A DNA stretch of 64,000 nt from Herbivorax alkaliphila (GTDB taxonomy: Bacteria; Bacillota; Clostridia; Acetivibrionales; Acetivibrionaceae), in contig NZ_JAVDDS010000005.1 of NCBI RefSeq assembly GCF_030848475.1, positions 62,001-126,000 on the forward strand, given 5' to 3'. Of the stretch, positions 34,803-44,523 are shown piece by piece. Made by a program: the position numbers and the translations under genes. A model generated the notes under the pieces. That model saw nothing but the letters and a program-made list of their open reading frames with translations. It was not told the origin of the DNA and did not search any database. Position 1 is the stretch's first letter. Each line of letters opens with the position of its first letter.

Positions 34803-35915
34803 TTAATTCATTATTGTTTTTTCTGTTTCCTTGTCAAACAGATGAGCTTTATTTGTATCAAAAGCAATTTTAATTAAATCTCCAACTTGAGCTTTCGTTC
34901 TTGGATTCACCCTAGCAACAAAGTTAATTTCTTCTATTATTACATAAAGTAATGTCTCAGAACCAAGCATTTCCACAACTTCCACTCTTGCAGTTACTAC
35001 ACTGTCAGACATTGATTCTAGGTAAACAGCTTCGTCATGAAGGTTTTCAGGTCTTATACCCATAACAACTTCTTTCCCAACATATTCACTTGACATTAGC
35101 TTCTTTGCTTTGCCCTCTGGCAATTTCACAGTATTTTTACCAAACTTCAAGTCAACTCCATCTCCAACCTTCTCAACTTTTACATCCATAAAATTCATCT
35201 GAGGACTTCCAATAAAACCTGCAACAAACATATTTTGTGGACGCTCATAAAGATTTGTAGGAGTGTCAACCTGCTGTATGTATCCATCTTTCATAACAAC
35301 AATCCTTGTACCCATTGTCAAGGCCTCTGTTTGGTCATGAGTAACATATATAATAGTAGTTTGAAGCTTGTTGTGCAATTTGCTTATCTCAGTTCTCATC
35401 TGAACTCTAAGCTTTGCATCAAGGTTAGATAAAGGCTCATCCATCAAGAAAACCTTAGGTTCACGTACTATTGCACGACCAAGTGCAACCCTCTGTCTCT
35501 GACCTCCAGATAATGCTTTAGGTTTCCTTTCAAGAAGATGCTCAATATCAAGTATCTTAGCAGCTTCTAAAACTCTTCTCTTAATTTCATCTTTAGGCAT
35601 TTTTCTAAGTTTTAGACCAAAAGCCATATTGTCAAACACTGACATATGAGGATACAACGCATAATTCTGGAAAACCATTGCTATATCCCTGTCTTTAGGA
35701 GCAACATCATTTACCAATTTGTCTCCTATATACAATTCTCCATCAGTTATTTCTTCAAGTCCTGCAACCATCCTAAGTGTTGTAGTTTTACCACACCCTG
35801 AAGGACCAACCAATATGATAAATTCCTTATCCTCAATATCTAAATTAAAATCATTAACAGCTGTAACCCCACCTGGGTACACTTTATACATATTTTTCAG
35901 CTTAACACTTGCCAT
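34803..35915 (-). CDS. Sugar ABC transporter ATP-binding protein, MsmK/UgpC type
   Basis: 370 residues. ATPase domain 1-235: LVGPSGCGKTTTLRMVAGLE, LSGGQRQRVALGRAIV, VFLMDEPLSNLDAKLRVQMR and the H-loop VTHDQ. A C-terminal TOBE/OB regulatory region is at about 240-370 (EVVMGIRPENLHDEAVYLES). This is the CUT1 type that often serves several sugar transporters encoded elsewhere (B. subtilis MsmX, C. thermocellum cellodextrin importers). No permease lies nearby, which fits a shared ATPase. AGGAGGGG SD and its own terminator. Confidence 0.93.
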   Translation of the reverse strand: MASVKLKNMYKVYPGGVTAVNDFNLDIEDKEFIILVGPSGCGKTTTLRMVAGLEEITDGELYIGDKLVNDVAPKDRDIAMVFQNYALYPHMSVFDNMAFGLKLRKMPKDEIKRRVLEAAKILDIEHLLERKPKALSGGQRQRVALGRAIVREPKVFLMDEPLSNLDAKLRVQMRTEISKLHNKLQTTIIYVTHDQTEALTMGTRIVVMKDGYIQQVDTPTNLYERPQNMFVAGFIGSPQMNFMDVKVEKVGDGVDLKFGKNTVKLPEGKAKKLMSSEYVGKEVVMGIRPENLHDEAVYLESMSDSVVTARVEVVEMLGSETLLYVIIEEINFVARVNPRTKAQVGDLIKIAFDTNKAHLFDKETEKTIMN

Positions 35916-36257
35916 TTTTTCCCCTCCTATTTTGTTTTGAACAGTATTTAATATTAATATAACATGTCAGGCTAACCTCTGCTAGTATACTTTTTAACAA
36001 AAAATTTTTTTCTATTTAGTAAATTTGCATAAAAGGACATACTATTTAATAATGTTTTTGTTTTATGCTTCCTTATTCAAAGGTTTTTTCGCCACATATA
36101 TGTCAAAAATTAAGGGGCATTTACCCTCTATACAAAAATGATATTGAATTTTTATGCATTAATATGTATAATTATAACGATGGTAATTATAATAATATAT
36201 CATATATAAAGAATAGTATTTTTCTTAATATTATATTTAAGCATGGAGGTAAGTAAA
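35916..36257. promoter_or_regulatory. Divergent region with the argC promoter and ARG box
   Basis: 342 bases. On the plus strand, TTGAAT (36144-36149), a 17-base spacer TTTTATGCATTAATATG and TATAAT (36167-36172) form an excellent sigma-A promoter. The overlapping stretch TTATGCATTAATATGTATAA is an ArgR-box-like AT-rich dyad and is almost identical to that before argD. The left part should contain the minus-strand msmK-type promoter, which I cannot place. Confidence 0.8.
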
Positions 36258-37298
36258 ATGTTAAATGTAGGTATAATAGGGGCTACTGGTTATGTAGGAA
36301 TAGAAATAGTAAGGCTTTTACAAAATCATCCTGAAATCAACATAAGCACCGTGGTTTCACACAGTTTTGCAGGTCAGAAAATATCTGATGTGTACCCAAA
36401 TTTAAAGAATGTATTTGACATGGAGTGTGAAAAACTTGATATAGATGATATTTCTGACAAAGCAGATGTTTTTATAACTGCTCTGCCCCATGGAATTTCA
36501 AAAGAAGTGATTCCAAAACTTATAGAAAAAAACAAAAGAGTTGTAGATCACAGCGGGGACTTTCGCTATAATTCAATTGAAGTCTATGAAAAATGGTATC
36601 ATACCCAACACGGTATGCCCCATTTGCTCGATATGTCTGTTTACGGACTGCCTGAACTTTATAGAGACAGGATTAAAGATGCAAAAATAGTTGGCAACCC
36701 AGGTTGCTACCCTACTTGTTCCATACTAGGCATTGCACCATTAATAAAAAATAAACTTATAAATACAAAAGGTATAATTGTCGATGCAGCTTCTGGAATA
36801 ACAGGTGCAGGAAGAAGTACCAACTTACCTTTTCAGTTTTGTGAAAGCACTGGAAACTTCAAAGCATATAAAGTTTCAAATCACAGACATACATCTGAAA
36901 TTGAACAGGAGTTATCTTCTTTAGCTGAGGAAGATGTAATGATTTCTTTCACACCCCATCTTGCACCTATGAAAAGGGGCATGCTATGTACAACGTACGC
37001 AGATTTAACATGTGAGAAATCCTCAAAGGAAATTATTGACATGTACAAGGAATACTATAAAGATGAATTCTTTGTTAGAGTAATGGATGAAGGTAGTTTA
37101 CCTGAAACCAAATACGTAGCAGGTTCAAATTATATAGACATAGGGCTTGTTGTAGATCAGCGTTTAGGTAGAGTGATTATAATGTCAGCCTTGGACAATT
37201 TAGGCAAAGGAGCCTCTGGGCAAGCAGTACAGGATTTAAATATTATGTTTGGACTGCCTGAACACTTAGGACTTAAAACTCCTAGTCTTTATCTATAA
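36258..37298 (+). CDS. argC: N-acetyl-gamma-glutamyl-phosphate reductase
   Basis: 346 residues from ATG 36258 (GGAGG, eight-base spacing). NADP-binding GIIGATGYVGIEIVRLLQNH at the N-terminus, active-site Cys in VGNPGCYPTCSILGIAPLI, and HRHTSEIEQEL and PHLAPMKRGML later. It catalyses the third step of arginine biosynthesis, reducing N-acetylglutamyl phosphate to the semialdehyde. It opens the plus-strand arg cluster. Confidence 0.97.
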   Translation: MLNVGIIGATGYVGIEIVRLLQNHPEINISTVVSHSFAGQKISDVYPNLKNVFDMECEKLDIDDISDKADVFITALPHGISKEVIPKLIEKNKRVVDHSGDFRYNSIEVYEKWYHTQHGMPHLLDMSVYGLPELYRDRIKDAKIVGNPGCYPTCSILGIAPLIKNKLINTKGIIVDAASGITGAGRSTNLPFQFCESTGNFKAYKVSNHRHTSEIEQELSSLAEEDVMISFTPHLAPMKRGMLCTTYADLTCEKSSKEIIDMYKEYYKDEFFVRVMDEGSLPETKYVAGSNYIDIGLVVDQRLGRVIIMSALDNLGKGASGQAVQDLNIMFGLPEHLGLKTPSLYL

Positions 37299-37366
37299 AA
37301 CAGGTGTATTTAGTAAATGTACGAATTAATATACAGTTTATAAAATGATTGTTTGGAGGTATTAAA

Positions 37367-38275
37367 TTGAAAGTATCTATGGAAACCATTATAAAAAAGG
37401 CAGAGATACTAATTGAAGCCCTGCCATATATCCAAAAACTTTTTGGGAAAACAGTGGTTATAAAATACGGTGGAAATGCAATGATAAATGAAGAGTTAAA
37501 AAACTCTGTTATAGAAGATATCACTCTTCTTAAATATATAGGAATGAATCCTGTCGTTATACACGGTGGAGGTCCTGATATAACAAATGCCCTTAATAAA
37601 TTCAACATTAAAAGTGAATTTATAAACGGCCTTAGAGTAACTGATAAGGAAACGATGGAAACTGCTCAAATGGTTCTTGTTGGTAAAACAAACAAGGAAA
37701 TTGTTTCTTTACTTAATCAAATGGGTGGAAAAGCAATTGGTTTAAGTGGAATAGATGGAAAGCTTATAGAGTGTGAAAAGTACAAAACTTCTGTGAAAGG
37801 AGAAGAAGTAGACTTAGGGTATGTGGGAAAGATAAAAAAGATTAATTCCAAGCTAATAGAACTTGTAGCAAAAGACGAATATATACCCATTGTTGCTCCT
37901 ATAGGTGTAGGGGAAAACGGTGAAAGCTATAATATAAATGCCGACACCGTTGCAGGCGAAATAGCCGCTTCTTTAAAAGCCGAAAAATTAATGCTTTTAA
38001 CTGATGTAGAAGGAGTAAAAACAAAGGATGACAAAATAGTTCCTGCACTTACTGCAAAAGAAGCTCATGAGCTAATTGATAAAGATGTAATAAACGGTGG
38101 AATGATTCCAAAAGTTTTAGGCTGTATCGATGCTCTCGAAAAGGGAGTTGGCAGAACACATATTGTGGACGGTCGAATTCCCCATTGTCTTCTCCTTGAG
38201 ATTTTTACCAATAAAGGTATTGGCACCATGATTATGAAAGAAAAAAATCTATACTTTGAAAACGAAAAGCTATGA
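37367..38275 (+). CDS. argB: Acetylglutamate kinase
   Basis: 302 residues from TTG 37367 (GGAGG, seven-base spacing). Landmarks: [16 protein letters not shown] (phosphate binding), [42 protein letters not shown] and [15 protein letters not shown]. It phosphorylates N-acetylglutamate, the second step of arginine synthesis and the usual feedback point. It follows argC by 68 bases. Confidence 0.97.
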   Translation: MKVSMETIIKKAEILIEALPYIQKLFGKTVVIKYGGNAMINEELKNSVIEDITLLKYIGMNPVVIHGGGPDITNALNKFNIKSEFINGLRVTDKETMETAQMVLVGKTNKEIVSLLNQMGGKAIGLSGIDGKLIECEKYKTSVKGEEVDLGYVGKIKKINSKLIELVAKDEYIPIVAPIGVGENGESYNINADTVAGEIAASLKAEKLMLLTDVEGVKTKDDKIVPALTAKEAHELIDKDVINGGMIPKVLGCIDALEKGVGRTHIVDGRIPHCLLLEIFTNKGIGTMIMKEKNLYFENEKL

Positions 38276-38381
38276 AATCATGTTAAATAATATTTTTCAC
38301 TCTATTTTGAAGGATTTTAACAGAAAAAGAAGAATAGATAAAGGGGACACTACTTTGTAAATTACAGGAGGCCTGGTTGTT

Positions 38382-39047
38382 TTGAGAAAAAACATTGTAT
38401 CATCATTACTAAAAGAAGGTATGGTAATTAGCACCAGACTATCTTTTTGTAATGTTTGGACTCAAAATATTATATATAAAGTAAAAAATCGTTCGGTTAC
38501 TGTTGCCCTTTTAACCGACTATCTCGAAAGTATTATTATGCCAGGTCAGCCTTTTTTAATTAAATATTCAAATGAAAATTCAGAATATGTATTTAAAGGA
38601 GAAGTAACAAAAGTAGATCCTGAATTTCCTAGTTCAGTTACAATTAATGTTCTTAATGTAACTGAACTAAAAAACCAACGTGTTTTCCCTCGAGTTGATG
38701 CATATTTAGCTGCAAACATAAAATTAGAGGATGACAATCAGGAATATTTTGCAGTAATTCACGATATAAGTCTTGTAGGCATGGCTTTTTATTGCAAGGA
38801 CATTTTAGAACCTGAAGACAAACAAATCGAATGCTTTATATATCTTCCAAATAAACAAACTATCTCTGCCAAAGGCAAAATTGTAAGAACTATTTTTAAA
38901 AATGATGATATTATTGACTATGGAATTCAGTATATTGAAATGCATGAAGAAAATAACAATAGTCTTTCTAACTTCTTCACTGATATTGAAGAAGTTAAAT
39001 CAAAACTTCAAAGTGAATTTGTTAACTCTATAAAAAAACACCTTTAA
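38382..39047 (+). CDS. PilZ-domain protein (YcgR-like), cyclic di-GMP receptor
   Basis: 221 residues from TTG 38382 with GGAGG upstream. Residues about 5-95 form a YcgR-N-like beta domain (GMVISTRLSFCNVWTQNIIY, VTVALLTDYLESIIMPGQPF). The PilZ domain follows with the c-di-GMP motif QRVFPRVDA (RxxxR) and DISLVGMAFY (D/N-x-S-x-x-G), then IKFI-type strands DYGIQYIEM. Such proteins adjust motility or exopolysaccharide when c-di-GMP rises. It is oddly placed between argB and argD and may share the arg transcript. The REC-GGDEF enzyme at 23634 is a possible source of its ligand. Confidence 0.9.
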   Translation: MRKNIVSSLLKEGMVISTRLSFCNVWTQNIIYKVKNRSVTVALLTDYLESIIMPGQPFLIKYSNENSEYVFKGEVTKVDPEFPSSVTINVLNVTELKNQRVFPRVDAYLAANIKLEDDNQEYFAVIHDISLVGMAFYCKDILEPEDKQIECFIYLPNKQTISAKGKIVRTIFKNDDIIDYGIQYIEMHEENNNSLSNFFTDIEEVKSKLQSEFVNSIKKHL

Positions 39048-39080
39048 TATACTCTATATGAGTTATATCAATCTTTTCTT

Positions 39081-39139
39081 TTATCTTATTCTAAAACTGC
39101 ACCTGAAGCCTCGATGTTTAGCTTTAGCTAAACGAGTTC
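39081..39139. repeat. Dispersed element A, copy 3
   Basis: TTATCTTATTCTAAAACTGC, CTGAAGCCTCGAT, GTTTAGCTTTAGCTAAAC and GAGTTC. The core and palindrome are identical to copies 1 and 2 and the left flank is diverged. It lies between the PilZ gene and argD, upstream of the argD promoter. Confidence 0.85.
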
Positions 39140-39237
39140 TCTCACTATAGTCCCATATCTTTTAAAACTTGCTTTTAAAATGTTTTTTAATAGAATAAAT
39201 TTTATATTTATTGTATGCTTCTTTTTAATTTTAACTA

Positions 39238-39266
39238 TTGCATTTTTATGCATTTTTATGTATAAT
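39238..39266 (+). promoter_or_regulatory. argD promoter with ARG-box-like operator
   Basis: TTGCAT (39238-39243), 17-base spacer TTTTATGCATTTTTATG and TATAAT (39261-39266). It matches the argC promoter nearly base for base including the operator-like ATGCAT...ATGTATAATTATA segment, so argC-B and argD-F are probably controlled in parallel by ArgR. Confidence 0.82.
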
Positions 39267-39298
39267 TATAAGTAAAATTTCTCTAGGAGGTTTTATAT

Positions 39299-40495
39299 AT
39301 GAATTTAAATGAAATAATTGATTTTGATAAAAAATATTTTATGAATACATTTGGAACCCGAACTCCTGTCTGCTTTGACTATGGAAAAGGCATAAACTTA
39401 TGGGATCTTGATGGAAACAAATATTATGATTTTTTTGCTGGAATAGCAGTAAGTGCTGTTGGTCATTCTCATCCTAAGCTTGTTAATGCTGTAAAAAACC
39501 AAGCTGAAAAACTTATTCACTGTTCAAACCTTTATTACGTAGAATCCCAAGCTAAGCTGGCAAAATTACTTGTTGAAAACTCCTGTGCTGATAAGGTGTT
39601 TTTTGCCAACAGTGGTGCTGAAGCAAATGAAGGAGCTATTAAGCTTGCAAGAATTTACTTTAAGAAAAAAGGAATGGGAGAAAAGTTTGAAATAATTACT
39701 TTATCCAACTCCTTTCATGGCAGAACCCTTGCAACTATAGCTGCAACTGGCCAAAACAAATATCAAAAACCTTTTTGCCCACTTACACCAAGCTTTTTAA
39801 GTGTTCCTATTAACAATCTTGATGCACTGAAAAAGGCAATTAATGATAGCACCTGTGCCGTGATGATTGAACCAATTCAAGGGGAGAGCGGAGTTAATCT
39901 AGCTACTTCTGAATACTTAAAAGGGGTCAGAAAACTCTGTGATGAAAAAGGCATAATGTTAATATTTGACGAAGTTCAAAGTGGTCTTGGAAGAACAGGC
40001 AAACTTTTTTCATACCAGCACTTTGATGTTGAACCAGATATATTCACCCTAGCAAAAGCTTTAGGTGGAGGATTCCCAATTGGTGCGCTATGTGCTAAAG
40101 AACATGTAGCAGATGCGTTTGAACCTGGAGACCACGGTTCTACTTTTGGAGGCAACCCTCTTGCATGTAGTACAGCACTGGCTTCTATGGAAATTATTAT
40201 GGAAGAAAAGCTGGTTGAAAACTCTGAAAAGATGGGCACTTATTTTATAGAAAAACTATCAGAACTGTCTAAAAAATATAATTTTATAGAAGATATACGC
40301 GGGAAAGGTCTTATGATAGCAATACAGTTTTCAAAAGAAATAGCTGTAGAAATTAAAAATAAGTGTTTTGATAAGGGATATCTTATCGGTAACGTAGGCA
40401 ATAACATTATTAGAATATTGCCCCCATTAATTATTTCAAAAGAGGATATTGACAAAATGACAGACATGTTAGATAATATTTTATCTGAGTTTTAA
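39299..40495 (+). CDS. argD: Acetylornithine aminotransferase
   Basis: 398 residues, class III PLP aminotransferase. Landmarks: WDLDGNKYYDFFAGIAVSAV, FFANSGAEANEGAIKLAR, NSFHGRTLATIAATGQNKYQ, the cofactor-binding LIFDEVQSGLGRTG, the PLP lysine in TLAKALGGGFPIGAL, and HGSTFGGNPLACS. It makes N-acetylornithine in arginine biosynthesis. CTAGGAGG SD and its own ArgR-type promoter. Confidence 0.97.
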   Translation: MNLNEIIDFDKKYFMNTFGTRTPVCFDYGKGINLWDLDGNKYYDFFAGIAVSAVGHSHPKLVNAVKNQAEKLIHCSNLYYVESQAKLAKLLVENSCADKVFFANSGAEANEGAIKLARIYFKKKGMGEKFEIITLSNSFHGRTLATIAATGQNKYQKPFCPLTPSFLSVPINNLDALKKAINDSTCAVMIEPIQGESGVNLATSEYLKGVRKLCDEKGIMLIFDEVQSGLGRTGKLFSYQHFDVEPDIFTLAKALGGGFPIGALCAKEHVADAFEPGDHGSTFGGNPLACSTALASMEIIMEEKLVENSEKMGTYFIEKLSELSKKYNFIEDIRGKGLMIAIQFSKEIAVEIKNKCFDKGYLIGNVGNNIIRILPPLIISKEDIDKMTDMLDNILSEF

Positions 40496-40523
40496 ATTTT
40501 TTAAACTAATGGAGGTGTACAAT

Positions 40524-41441
40524 ATGAAGCATTTAATCAGTCTACATCATTTAAAAACTGAAAACATAGAAAATATATTAACTCTGGCTGAAAAACTTAA
40601 AAAGCAACTTAAAGAAGGAACTCCCCATAAAATACTGTCTGGGAAAACTCTTGGCATGATATTTGCAAAATCTTCCACCAGAACAAGAGTATCCTTTGAA
40701 ACAGGAATGTACCAATTGGGAGGTTATCCAATATTCTTAAGTTCTAATGACATTCAATTAGGCAGAGGTGAGTCAATATATGATACTGCCCAAGTGCTTT
40801 CTAGATATATAGACGGCATAATGATACGTACTTTCAAACAAAGTGATGTAGAGGATTTGGCAAAGCATGGAAGTATACCTATTATAAATGGACTCACTGA
40901 TTTGATTCATCCATGCCAAATTTTGGCTGACCTATTTACTATATATGAACACAAAAAAACTTTAAAGGGGTTAAAACTTGCATATGTTGGAGATGGTAAC
41001 AATATAGCACATTCTCTTCTTTACGGATGTGCCAAAACAGGCATGGATATATACGTTGCATCACCAGAAAACTATCAATGTAACAGCCAGGTTGTATCAG
41101 AATCATTGGAAGATGCAAAGAAATCAGGCTCTAACATTGTACTGACCCAAGATCCTATAAAAGCTGTTAAAGATGCAGATGTTGTATATACCGATACTTG
41201 GATAAGCATGGGACAGGAAACAGAAAAGGAAGATAGGATTAAAACATTTATGCCTTATCAGGTGAATTCTTCCCTTTTCTCAAAAGCTAAAGAAGATGCT
41301 ATTTTTCTTCACTGTCTTCCAGCATACAGAGGATATGAAGTTACAGGTGATATAATAGATGGTCCTCATTCAGTTGTATTGGATGAAGCGGAAAACAGAC
41401 TACATGTACAAAAAGCTGTTATGGCTCTATTAATGGGATAA
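40524..41441 (+). CDS. argF: Ornithine carbamoyltransferase
   Basis: 305 residues from ATG 40524 (GGAGG upstream). Carbamoyl-phosphate loop SSTRTRVSFE, LGRGESIYDTAQVLSRY, HPCQILADLFTI, LAYVGDGNNIAHSL, and the ornithine-side FLHCLPAYRGYEVT. It converts ornithine to citrulline. It follows argD by 28 bases in the same operon. argG/argH and argJ are not in the window. Confidence 0.97.
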   Translation: MKHLISLHHLKTENIENILTLAEKLKKQLKEGTPHKILSGKTLGMIFAKSSTRTRVSFETGMYQLGGYPIFLSSNDIQLGRGESIYDTAQVLSRYIDGIMIRTFKQSDVEDLAKHGSIPIINGLTDLIHPCQILADLFTIYEHKKTLKGLKLAYVGDGNNIAHSLLYGCAKTGMDIYVASPENYQCNSQVVSESLEDAKKSGSNIVLTQDPIKAVKDADVVYTDTWISMGQETEKEDRIKTFMPYQVNSSLFSKAKEDAIFLHCLPAYRGYEVTGDIIDGPHSVVLDEAENRLHVQKAVMALLMG

Positions 41442-41530
41442 AAAATGTCTTAGAAATAACTTAATACATGAATAATATTACTTTCAGGTGAATGTAATAG
41501 AAATAAGTATTTTAAAAAAAGTGGTGTTTT

Positions 41531-42004
41531 ATGAATTATTCATTTATTATTAGAAAAGCAATAGAATCTGACGCAGAGACAATCCACAATATTGTAAAAG
41601 AGGCTTTTAACAATTACATTGTTCGTACTGGAATTAGTGCTTCTATAGAGCCAGTAAACGAAACAATAGAAGATGTTAAAAATGACATAAAAAACAAGGA
41701 AGTTTTTATAGCATTGGTTGATAATATCCCAGCAGGTACTATACGGGTATCCATTCAAAATGACAGAAGTGCATATATAAGTAGATTTGGAGTTTTACCT
41801 AAATACCACAACGCTGGAATAGGAAAAGCTTTTATTAACTTGGTAGATAGCTTTCTTGTTTCAAAACAGGTAAAAAAAGTTTTTCTTCATACTGCTTCAA
41901 CTTATAAGGAGCTAATTTCTTTTTATTACAATTTAGGTTTTTATATAGACTCAACAACAAAGGATAAAGGTTATGTAAGAGCCCTTCTTGTAAAAGAATT
42001 TTAG
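41531..42004 (+). CDS. GNAT-family N-acetyltransferase
   Basis: 157 residues. FIIRKAIESDAETIHNIVKE at the start and the acetyl-CoA pyrophosphate loop RFGVLPKYHNAGIGKAFINL (variant of Q/RxxGxG/A). The closing strand TYKELISFYYNLGFYIDST is also typical. Substrate unknown. It sits 89 bases after argF and could be on the arg transcript, so an amino-acid substrate is conceivable (inference). Confidence 0.88.
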   Translation: MNYSFIIRKAIESDAETIHNIVKEAFNNYIVRTGISASIEPVNETIEDVKNDIKNKEVFIALVDNIPAGTIRVSIQNDRSAYISRFGVLPKYHNAGIGKAFINLVDSFLVSKQVKKVFLHTASTYKELISFYYNLGFYIDSTTKDKGYVRALLVKEF

Positions 42005-42032
42005 TTTAAAAAGGTTTTTTGTGAGGTGAACC

Positions 42033-43778
42033 ATGGATTTTTATTTTGACACAAAAATATTTCTTCAATCTATATCTGTTTTAGTTTCCCTCTTTATGAT
42101 TATTTTCTTTATTTTAAAAGGAAAAAAAACACCTTTGCTTTATAATTATTTATGGTGTCAAATAATAATTTTTATATGGTCTTTTGGTCATATTTTATTT
42201 TTGTTTTCAAATAATTTGACAGCACGGTATATTTCTATATACTTTCAATATTTAGCTATTTCCTTTGTAGGTTCAAGCTGGCTTCTTTTTTGCCTTATTT
42301 ATACTTTTAGTAGTTTTCTAAAAAAAAGAAAGCTAATATATTTTATGTTTCTACCACCTATTTTAGTATACATTACTTTGCTTACAAATACTTTGCACAA
42401 CAAATTTTATCTTCAATTTACAATGGACGAGACTGTTTATGGCCCCTTTTTCTGGATTCACTTAGGTTTGTCCTATTTATACGTATTGATTGGAACTATT
42501 CTCCTTATAAGGTATTCTATTATGAACATAGGCTATGCACGAAAACGCACATTTATACTGATATTTGCCGCAATCACACCAACACTGGCTAATATTTTCT
42601 ATATTGTTAATGCTGCCACTAATATACACATAATACCTAAGGGCTATGATCCTACTCCAGTTAGTTTTGCAATATCTCTTTTACTGTTTTCCATAGCAAT
42701 GTTTAAATATAGATTTTTAAACATTGTTCCCATTGCATTTAGAAAAATTGTTTACAATTTAAATGAGTCAATAATAGTTGTAGATAGTTTAAATAGAATA
42801 GATAATTTTAATAAATCTTTTTTAGATACTTTTTCTACCACCCAAAAAATACGTATATACGATGATATAGAAACATTTACAAAGTATTTAAAGTCAACTG
42901 TATCATTGACTGCTGAATCCGAAAAACTTATTAATGCCATAAATGATACATCAGCTATCAGTGAAAGTGGTCAAATAGATATAATTTCTCCACAAAAAAA
43001 GAGCTTCCGTGTTAATATACAACCTTTGTTTGGCAAAAAACAAGATTTTTTAGGACGAATTATTCTATTTAACGATATAACAGATTATAAAAACCTTTTA
43101 GATGAAGTAAATGACAAAAATGCTGAGCTAACAGCTATGAACCAGCAGCTGTCAGAGTATGCAGCCACAGTTGAAGAACTCTCCATAGCTAAAGAAAGAA
43201 ACCGATTTGCTAAAGATGTCCACGATACTTTAGGACACAGTATGACTCTACTCATTTCTCTATTAGAAGTAAGCAATATTACATGTAAAAAAAGCCCTGA
43301 AAAAACTGAAGAAAAGCTTTCCCAGGCACTTAATGTAGCCAGAGAGGGGCTTAAAGAACTGAGAAGATCAATAAAGGGACTGGCACCGGAAAATTTAAAA
43401 AATTCAGACATACTAAGCTCTATTAAAAGCCTGACAAAGGATTTTGAACCTTCCGGCGTAAATATTGATTTTTCACATAACATAGAAAACATCGATATCA
43501 ACCCCAGATTTTCCAGCGTTATATTTAGAATTTGTCAGGAAGCCCTTACAAATTCTCTTAGACATGGTAAGGCAAAAAATGTTACTATAATATTAAGAGC
43601 TATAAATAATAAAATAGAATTATTTATTTTTGACGATGGAATAGGCTGCTCAAAACTAAAAAAAGGCTTTGGGTTGACTTCAATGACTCAAAGGGTAAAA
43701 GATATAGGTGGAAGTATTGTTTTTGGTTCTGACGGGGAAAGCGGTTTTAATATTAGATTGAAAATTCCACTGGATTAA
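42033..43778 (+). CDS. Membrane histidine kinase, 7TM N-terminus, PAS and HisKA_3
   Basis: 581 residues. Seven hydrophobic helices within about 1-225 form the histidine-kinase N-terminal 7TM region. A PAS-like domain is at about 235-355 (NIVPIAFRKIVYNLNESIIV, GRIILFNDITDYKNLLDEV). A coiled linker leads to KERNRFAKDVHDTLGHSMTL with phospho-acceptor His397, and to an ATPase domain with FRICQEALTNSLRHGKAKNV, DDGIGCS and GFGLTSMTQRVKDIGG. It signals to the response regulator at 43862. Ligand unknown. Confidence 0.92.
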   Translation: MDFYFDTKIFLQSISVLVSLFMIIFFILKGKKTPLLYNYLWCQIIIFIWSFGHILFLFSNNLTARYISIYFQYLAISFVGSSWLLFCLIYTFSSFLKKRKLIYFMFLPPILVYITLLTNTLHNKFYLQFTMDETVYGPFFWIHLGLSYLYVLIGTILLIRYSIMNIGYARKRTFILIFAAITPTLANIFYIVNAATNIHIIPKGYDPTPVSFAISLLLFSIAMFKYRFLNIVPIAFRKIVYNLNESIIVVDSLNRIDNFNKSFLDTFSTTQKIRIYDDIETFTKYLKSTVSLTAESEKLINAINDTSAISESGQIDIISPQKKSFRVNIQPLFGKKQDFLGRIILFNDITDYKNLLDEVNDKNAELTAMNQQLSEYAATVEELSIAKERNRFAKDVHDTLGHSMTLLISLLEVSNITCKKSPEKTEEKLSQALNVAREGLKELRRSIKGLAPENLKNSDILSSIKSLTKDFEPSGVNIDFSHNIENIDINPRFSSVIFRICQEALTNSLRHGKAKNVTIILRAINNKIELFIFDDGIGCSKLKKGFGLTSMTQRVKDIGGSIVFGSDGESGFNIRLKIPLD

Positions 43779-43861
43779 AAATATATATTTTAAATAATTG
43801 ATTCTTATAGTGTGCTTTTTGGAGAAAACCATAATATTTGATAAAGAGGTGTCAAATTAAT

Positions 43862-44515
43862 ATGATTAAGGTAATAATTGTTGATGATCAAATTATATTA
43901 CGTGAAAGCCTTAAGTTTATTATTGAACAAGATAGTGATATAGAAGTAGTTGGCTTAGCAGGGAACGGAAAGGAAGCATTATCTGTTTGTGAGCAACTCA
44001 GTCCTGATGTTGTTTTAATGGATATTATGATGCCTCAATGTGATGGCGTGGAAGGAACAGAACTTATTAAATCAAAATATGATAAAATTAAGGTTATAAT
44101 CTTAACAACCTTCAATGACGAAGAAAATGTATCAAAGGCAATAAAAAATGGTGCAGATGGGTATGTTTTAAAGGATATTTCTCCTGACGAATTAATTCTT
44201 GCCGTAAAAAGTGTTTTTAGGGGATTTAGTATAATGCATCACAGTACATTAAGTACTTTTGCAGGTAATAAGGAAAAGTCTAACAAGAAAAATAAGAAAT
44301 CTGTTAAAACAAATGGTACAAATGTAAGACTAAGTAAAAAAGAGCTTAAAATTTTAAATTTAATTGTTGATGGGAAAAATAACAAAGAAATTGCAAAAGA
44401 AATGTTTATTACTGAGGGAACTGTTAAAAACGCCATTTCACAAATGCTTGACAAGTTAGACCTAAAAGATCGCACACAACTTGCAGTTTTTGCTGTTAAA
44501 AATAACATCCTGTAG
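43862..44515 (+). CDS. Response regulator, NarL/LuxR family
   Basis: 217 residues from ATG 43862 (AAAGAGGTG); an eight-residue longer frame exists without an SD. Receiver with Asp8/Asp9 and phospho-acceptor Asp54 (VVLMDIMMPQCDGV), TTFNDEENVSKAIKNGADGY, then LuxR-type HTH: LSKKELKILNLIVDGKNNKE, IAKEMFITEGTVKNAISQML. It is the cognate partner of the 7TM kinase 83 bases upstream. Its targets are unknown. Confidence 0.94.
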   Translation: MIKVIIVDDQIILRESLKFIIEQDSDIEVVGLAGNGKEALSVCEQLSPDVVLMDIMMPQCDGVEGTELIKSKYDKIKVIILTTFNDEENVSKAIKNGADGYVLKDISPDELILAVKSVFRGFSIMHHSTLSTFAGNKEKSNKKNKKSVKTNGTNVRLSKKELKILNLIVDGKNNKEIAKEMFITEGTVKNAISQMLDKLDLKDRTQLAVFAVKNNIL

Positions 44516-44523
44516 ATAAACTA

